IMG/VR virus record: IMGVR_UViG_3300006802_000583 | Coordinates: 1 to 23,671 of that record | Reading direction: 5' to 3' (one strand) | Source: a virus | DNA length: 23,671 nucleotides | Position numbers and translations under genes: made by a program | Part shown: positions 21,858 through 23,671 of the stretch, piece after piece | How positions within the stretch are numbered: the first letter of the stretch is position 1 | Layout of the letters: every line of letters begins with the position of its first letter | The notes under the pieces: generated by a model | Seen by the model: only the letters and a program-made list of their open reading frames with translations | Told to the model about the DNA's origin: nothing | The model's database searches: none

Positions 21858-22382
21858 ATGAGAAAGTTATCATTACTATTATTCATTCTATTGACATCAT
21901 CAACTTACGAAATCCAACCTAAGATGGAATTGGTAAGTGTACCAACTAAAGACATAACTCTTGAAGTTGAAGTTGTAGCTCCTAAACTAAATTTAGTAAA
22001 AACAACACGAAACCTCACTCCATTGGTAAACGCATTGATGTGGGTAGAGAGTAGATGTGACACATCTGCTTATTGTAAAAGGGAAGATGCAGTTGGGGTT
22101 CTTCAAATTAGACCAATTATGGTCAGAGAGGTTAACCGAATTTTACGTTTAAAAGGTTCGAGTTATACATATACATTAGAAGACCGGTGGTCAAAAGATA
22201 AATCCATCGAGATGTTTAATGTAGTTGCAAATTATTATCACGAAACAAGTTCATATGAGAAAATCGCCCGGTGTTGGAATGGTGGTCCGAAGGGACTACA
22301 AAAGAAACAAACCCAAAAGTATTGGAGAAAGGTTCAAAAAAGACTCAACCACGATGAGAATAGCACTGATAGGGAGTCCTAA
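21858..22382 (+). CDS. Secreted lysozyme/transglycosylase-like protein
   Basis: A 174-residue protein with an N-terminal signal-like segment (MRKLSLLLFILLTSS) and no lipobox cysteine. The mature part resembles the lysozyme-like superfamily. NALMWVESRCDTSAY (58-72) gives a candidate catalytic glutamate, E64; DAVGVLQIRP (77-86) matches the 'G-L-x-Q-I-x-P' strand of lytic transglycosylases; and RCWNGGPKG (138-146) matches the 'Y-N-x-G' segment. It would cleave peptidoglycan in the periplasm. The start is three bases after the nuclease stop, and the end overlaps the next gene by 29 bases. An endolysin or a wall-degrading helper inserted late in evolution are both possible. Its place beside replication genes is not where T4 keeps its lysis genes. 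Confidence 0.7.
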   Translation: MRKLSLLLFILLTSSTYEIQPKMELVSVPTKDITLEVEVVAPKLNLVKTTRNLTPLVNALMWVESRCDTSAYCKREDAVGVLQIRPIMVREVNRILRLKGSSYTYTLEDRWSKDKSIEMFNVVANYYHETSSYEKIARCWNGGPKGLQKKQTQKYWRKVQKRLNHDENSTDRES

Positions 22383-22749
22383 GTATGAAAATCGTGGTGA
22401 AATTAAAGAACTCGTTTGGAAACTAAAACAAAAGTTTGGAGATGACCTCATACTGATTACACGTGGAAATAAAGATGGTATAGAAAAATGGGTTCGTAAG
22501 TTTACATTGGAGATGGGAGTCAAGTATATTGAATATAATCCGGCATCATCTCCAATGTCACTTTATAGTGGAATGGCAAAGGAATACTATGAGAAACCAT
22601 ACCACCCAACACAACCACTACATCAATACGATTGCGTGGTTAGAGGTTCAGACAAAATCTATTATTTTGGTGAAATAAAAAAGAACGAATACAATCACTT
22701 CAATAGAGTATTAATTAGAAACGGAAAAACTGCTAAATTTGTAAATTAG
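22354..22749 (+). CDS. SLOG/DUF2493-like protein
   Basis: A 131-residue protein starting MRIALIGSPKYENRGEIKELV and continuing with DDLILITRGNKDGIEKWV, then GVKYIEYNPA. This is the pattern of the small Rossmann-like SLOG/DUF2493 (YspA) family, in which 'GSR-x-F/Y' and 'GGA-x-GA-D' loops bind a nucleotide-type ligand; here the second loop is RGNKDGIEKW and lacks the second glycine. The start at 22354 is chosen because residue 1 then begins the first strand, as usual; the frame is open upstream inside the lysozyme-like gene. Family members sense or process nucleotides. The phage role is unknown. The -33 box of promoter P6 covers its last codons. Confidence 0.65.
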   Translation: MRIALIGSPKYENRGEIKELVWKLKQKFGDDLILITRGNKDGIEKWVRKFTLEMGVKYIEYNPASSPMSLYSGMAKEYYEKPYHPTQPLHQYDCVVRGSDKIYYFGEIKKNEYNHFNRVLIRNGKTAKFVN

Positions 22750-22770
22750 TAAATATTTTTGTATATTTAT
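22738..22770 (+). promoter_or_regulatory. Promoter P6, upstream of the last glycosyltransferase
   Basis: TTTGT at 22738-22742 (overlapping the end of the SLOG-like gene), a 19-base spacer ending in TTG, and TATATTTAT at 22762-22770. It is the weakest match of the seven, differing at one base of the -33 box and two of the TATATTAGT box, but spacing and TYG context are kept. The next ATG is at 22796. Confidence 0.62.
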
Positions 22771-22795
22771 ATTAAATAAAATAAGAGAGTTACGA

Positions 22796-23671
22796 ATGGA
22801 ATTACCAAAGCTACGAAAAGTAGACCCAAATAAACCGAAGAAGAAAAAGATTCTACTTCTATCGGATGACCTAAGATTACATAGTGGTATTGCAACTCAG
22901 TCAAAAGAGATTGTTCTTTCAACAATCCATAAGTATGATTGGGTTCAATTAGGTGCTGCACTAAAACATCCCGAACAAGGAAAGGTGTTTGATATATCAG
23001 AAGATGCTCGAAAAGAAACTGGTGTAGAAGACGCATCACTCAAGGTTTATGCATCTACTGGATATGGTTCACCTGATGTATTGAGACAACTCATAAACAT
23101 CGAGAAGCCAGACGCAATCCTACACTTCACCGACCCCCGTTTTTGGAAGTGGTTGTATGATATGGAGCATGAGGTACGAGAGTTTTGTCCTATTATGTAT
23201 TACAACATTTGGGACTCACTACCAGACCCAATGTGGAATGCACCATTCTACGCATCGTGTGATATGTTGATGTCTATCTCAAAACAATCTTATGGTATCA
23301 ACAAGAGAACTCTTGAGAAGTATGGTATGGCAAAGGAAGATTGGGCATACAAATATATTCCACACGGAGTATCAAAGTATTTTAGACCATTACCATCTGA
23401 TGACCAACCGTTAACTGAATTTAAACAAAAATTTGGATTGAACGAGTATGACTTTGTAGTGATTTGGAACAATAGAAATATTCGTAGAAAAGTGCCAGGT
23501 GATGTAATTCTCGCATTTAACGAGTTTGCTAAACAACACGAAGATGCTAAGGTATGTCTATTCTTACATACTCAGCGTAGTGATGACAATGGTACTGATT
23601 TAAATGAGGTAATCAAACACAATGGTCACTATGGTGATTATAAATTCACCGATGCAAAGTTCTCTACTGAA
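22796..23671 (+). CDS. GT4-like glycosyltransferase (3' end outside window)
   Basis: The first 292 residues of a protein that runs off the right edge. KKKKILLLSDDLRLHSGIATQ (about 16-36, read here in two parts: KKKKILLLSDD and LRLHSGIATQ) is the opening strand and glycine loop of a GT-B glycosyltransferase. FTDPRFWKWLYDME and PIMYYNIWDSLPDP continue the N-terminal domain. YIPHGVSKYFRPLP is the usual linker, and FVVIWNNRNIRRKVPGDVIL begins the C-terminal domain, with R-R-K at the donor-site loop. This fits family 4. Similar genes occur in several T4-like phages. The acceptor is unknown. Preceded by promoter P6. Confidence 0.75.
   Translation, partial: MELPKLRKVDPNKPKKKKILLLSDDLRLHSGIATQSKEIVLSTIHKYDWVQLGAALKHPEQGKVFDISEDARKETGVEDASLKVYASTGYGSPDVLRQLINIEKPDAILHFTDPRFWKWLYDMEHEVREFCPIMYYNIWDSLPDPMWNAPFYASCDMLMSISKQSYGINKRTLEKYGMAKEDWAYKYIPHGVSKYFRPLPSDDQPLTEFKQKFGLNEYDFVVIWNNRNIRRKVPGDVILAFNEFAKQHEDAKVCLFLHTQRSDDNGTDLNEVIKHNGHYGDYKFTDAKFSTE

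Noticed and set aside
22225-22353. Upstream extension of the SLOG-like gene
   Set aside because: It lies within the lysozyme-like gene; the first Rossmann-type strand begins at the ATG at 22354.
1-23671. tRNA genes, CRISPR arrays or insertion sequences
   Set aside because: No cloverleaf-like segment, no spaced direct repeats and no transposase or terminal inverted repeats were seen; gaps between genes are at most about 117 bases.

Overview
This window looks like the replication and nucleotide-metabolism core of a large T4-like (myovirus-type) phage. All 27 genes lie on the plus strand and are packed end to end, many with overlapping stops and starts. Recognisable T4-type functions are a UvsX/RecA recombinase (cut by the left edge), an RNase H/flap endonuclease, a gp41-type helicase, class I ribonucleotide reductase (NrdA and NrdB), a family B DNA polymerase (gp43), the sliding clamp (gp45) and both clamp-loader subunits (gp44 and gp62). 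The DNA is A+T-rich. Seven promoters fit the Bacteroidetes sigma-A pattern (TTTG near -33, TAnnTTTG near -7), and only one strong Shine-Dalgarno sequence is visible. The host is therefore probably a member of the Bacteroidetes (inference).

Layout by predicted transcription unit: (a) 1-2175, tail of a unit entering from the left: uvsX, flap endonuclease, nucleotidyltransferase-like protein. (b) Promoter 2177-2209: helicase, nrdB, nrdA, small thioredoxin, family 2-like glycosyltransferase, UDP-galactopyranose mutase. (c) Promoter 8851-8883: small helix-turn-helix protein and two tandem Mom-like DNA-modification genes. (d) Promoter 10659-10691: an unrecognised 173-aa protein. (e) Promoter 11230-11262, inside the end of that gene: a 595-aa protein with an HNH-like patch, a GT-B glycosyltransferase, DNA polymerase. 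(f) Promoter 16700-16732: sliding clamp, a DUF4338/DruA-like protein, gp44, a histone-H1-like mini-protein, a zinc-ribbon protein, gp62, a DUF1599-type protein. (g) Promoter 20867-20899: a Cas4/RecB-type nuclease with four cysteines, a secreted lysozyme-like protein, a SLOG/DUF2493-like protein. (h) Promoter 22738-22770: a glycosyltransferase that runs off the right edge.

The genes fit together as a replisome plus dNTP supply (NrdA/B with its own thioredoxin), with genes that suggest DNA hypermodification interleaved: two Mom paralogues, up to three glycosyltransferases, UDP-galactopyranose mutase and a DUF1599 protein. A DUF4338 protein, the family of the Druantia defence component DruA, sits between clamp and clamp loader. 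The most interesting observations are the promoter family with an invariant 19-base spacer, the tandem Mom cassette with its own promoter and HTH gene, and the DruA-like gene in the replisome operon. No tRNA, CRISPR array, insertion sequence or intein was seen, and no gap between genes exceeds about 120 bases.
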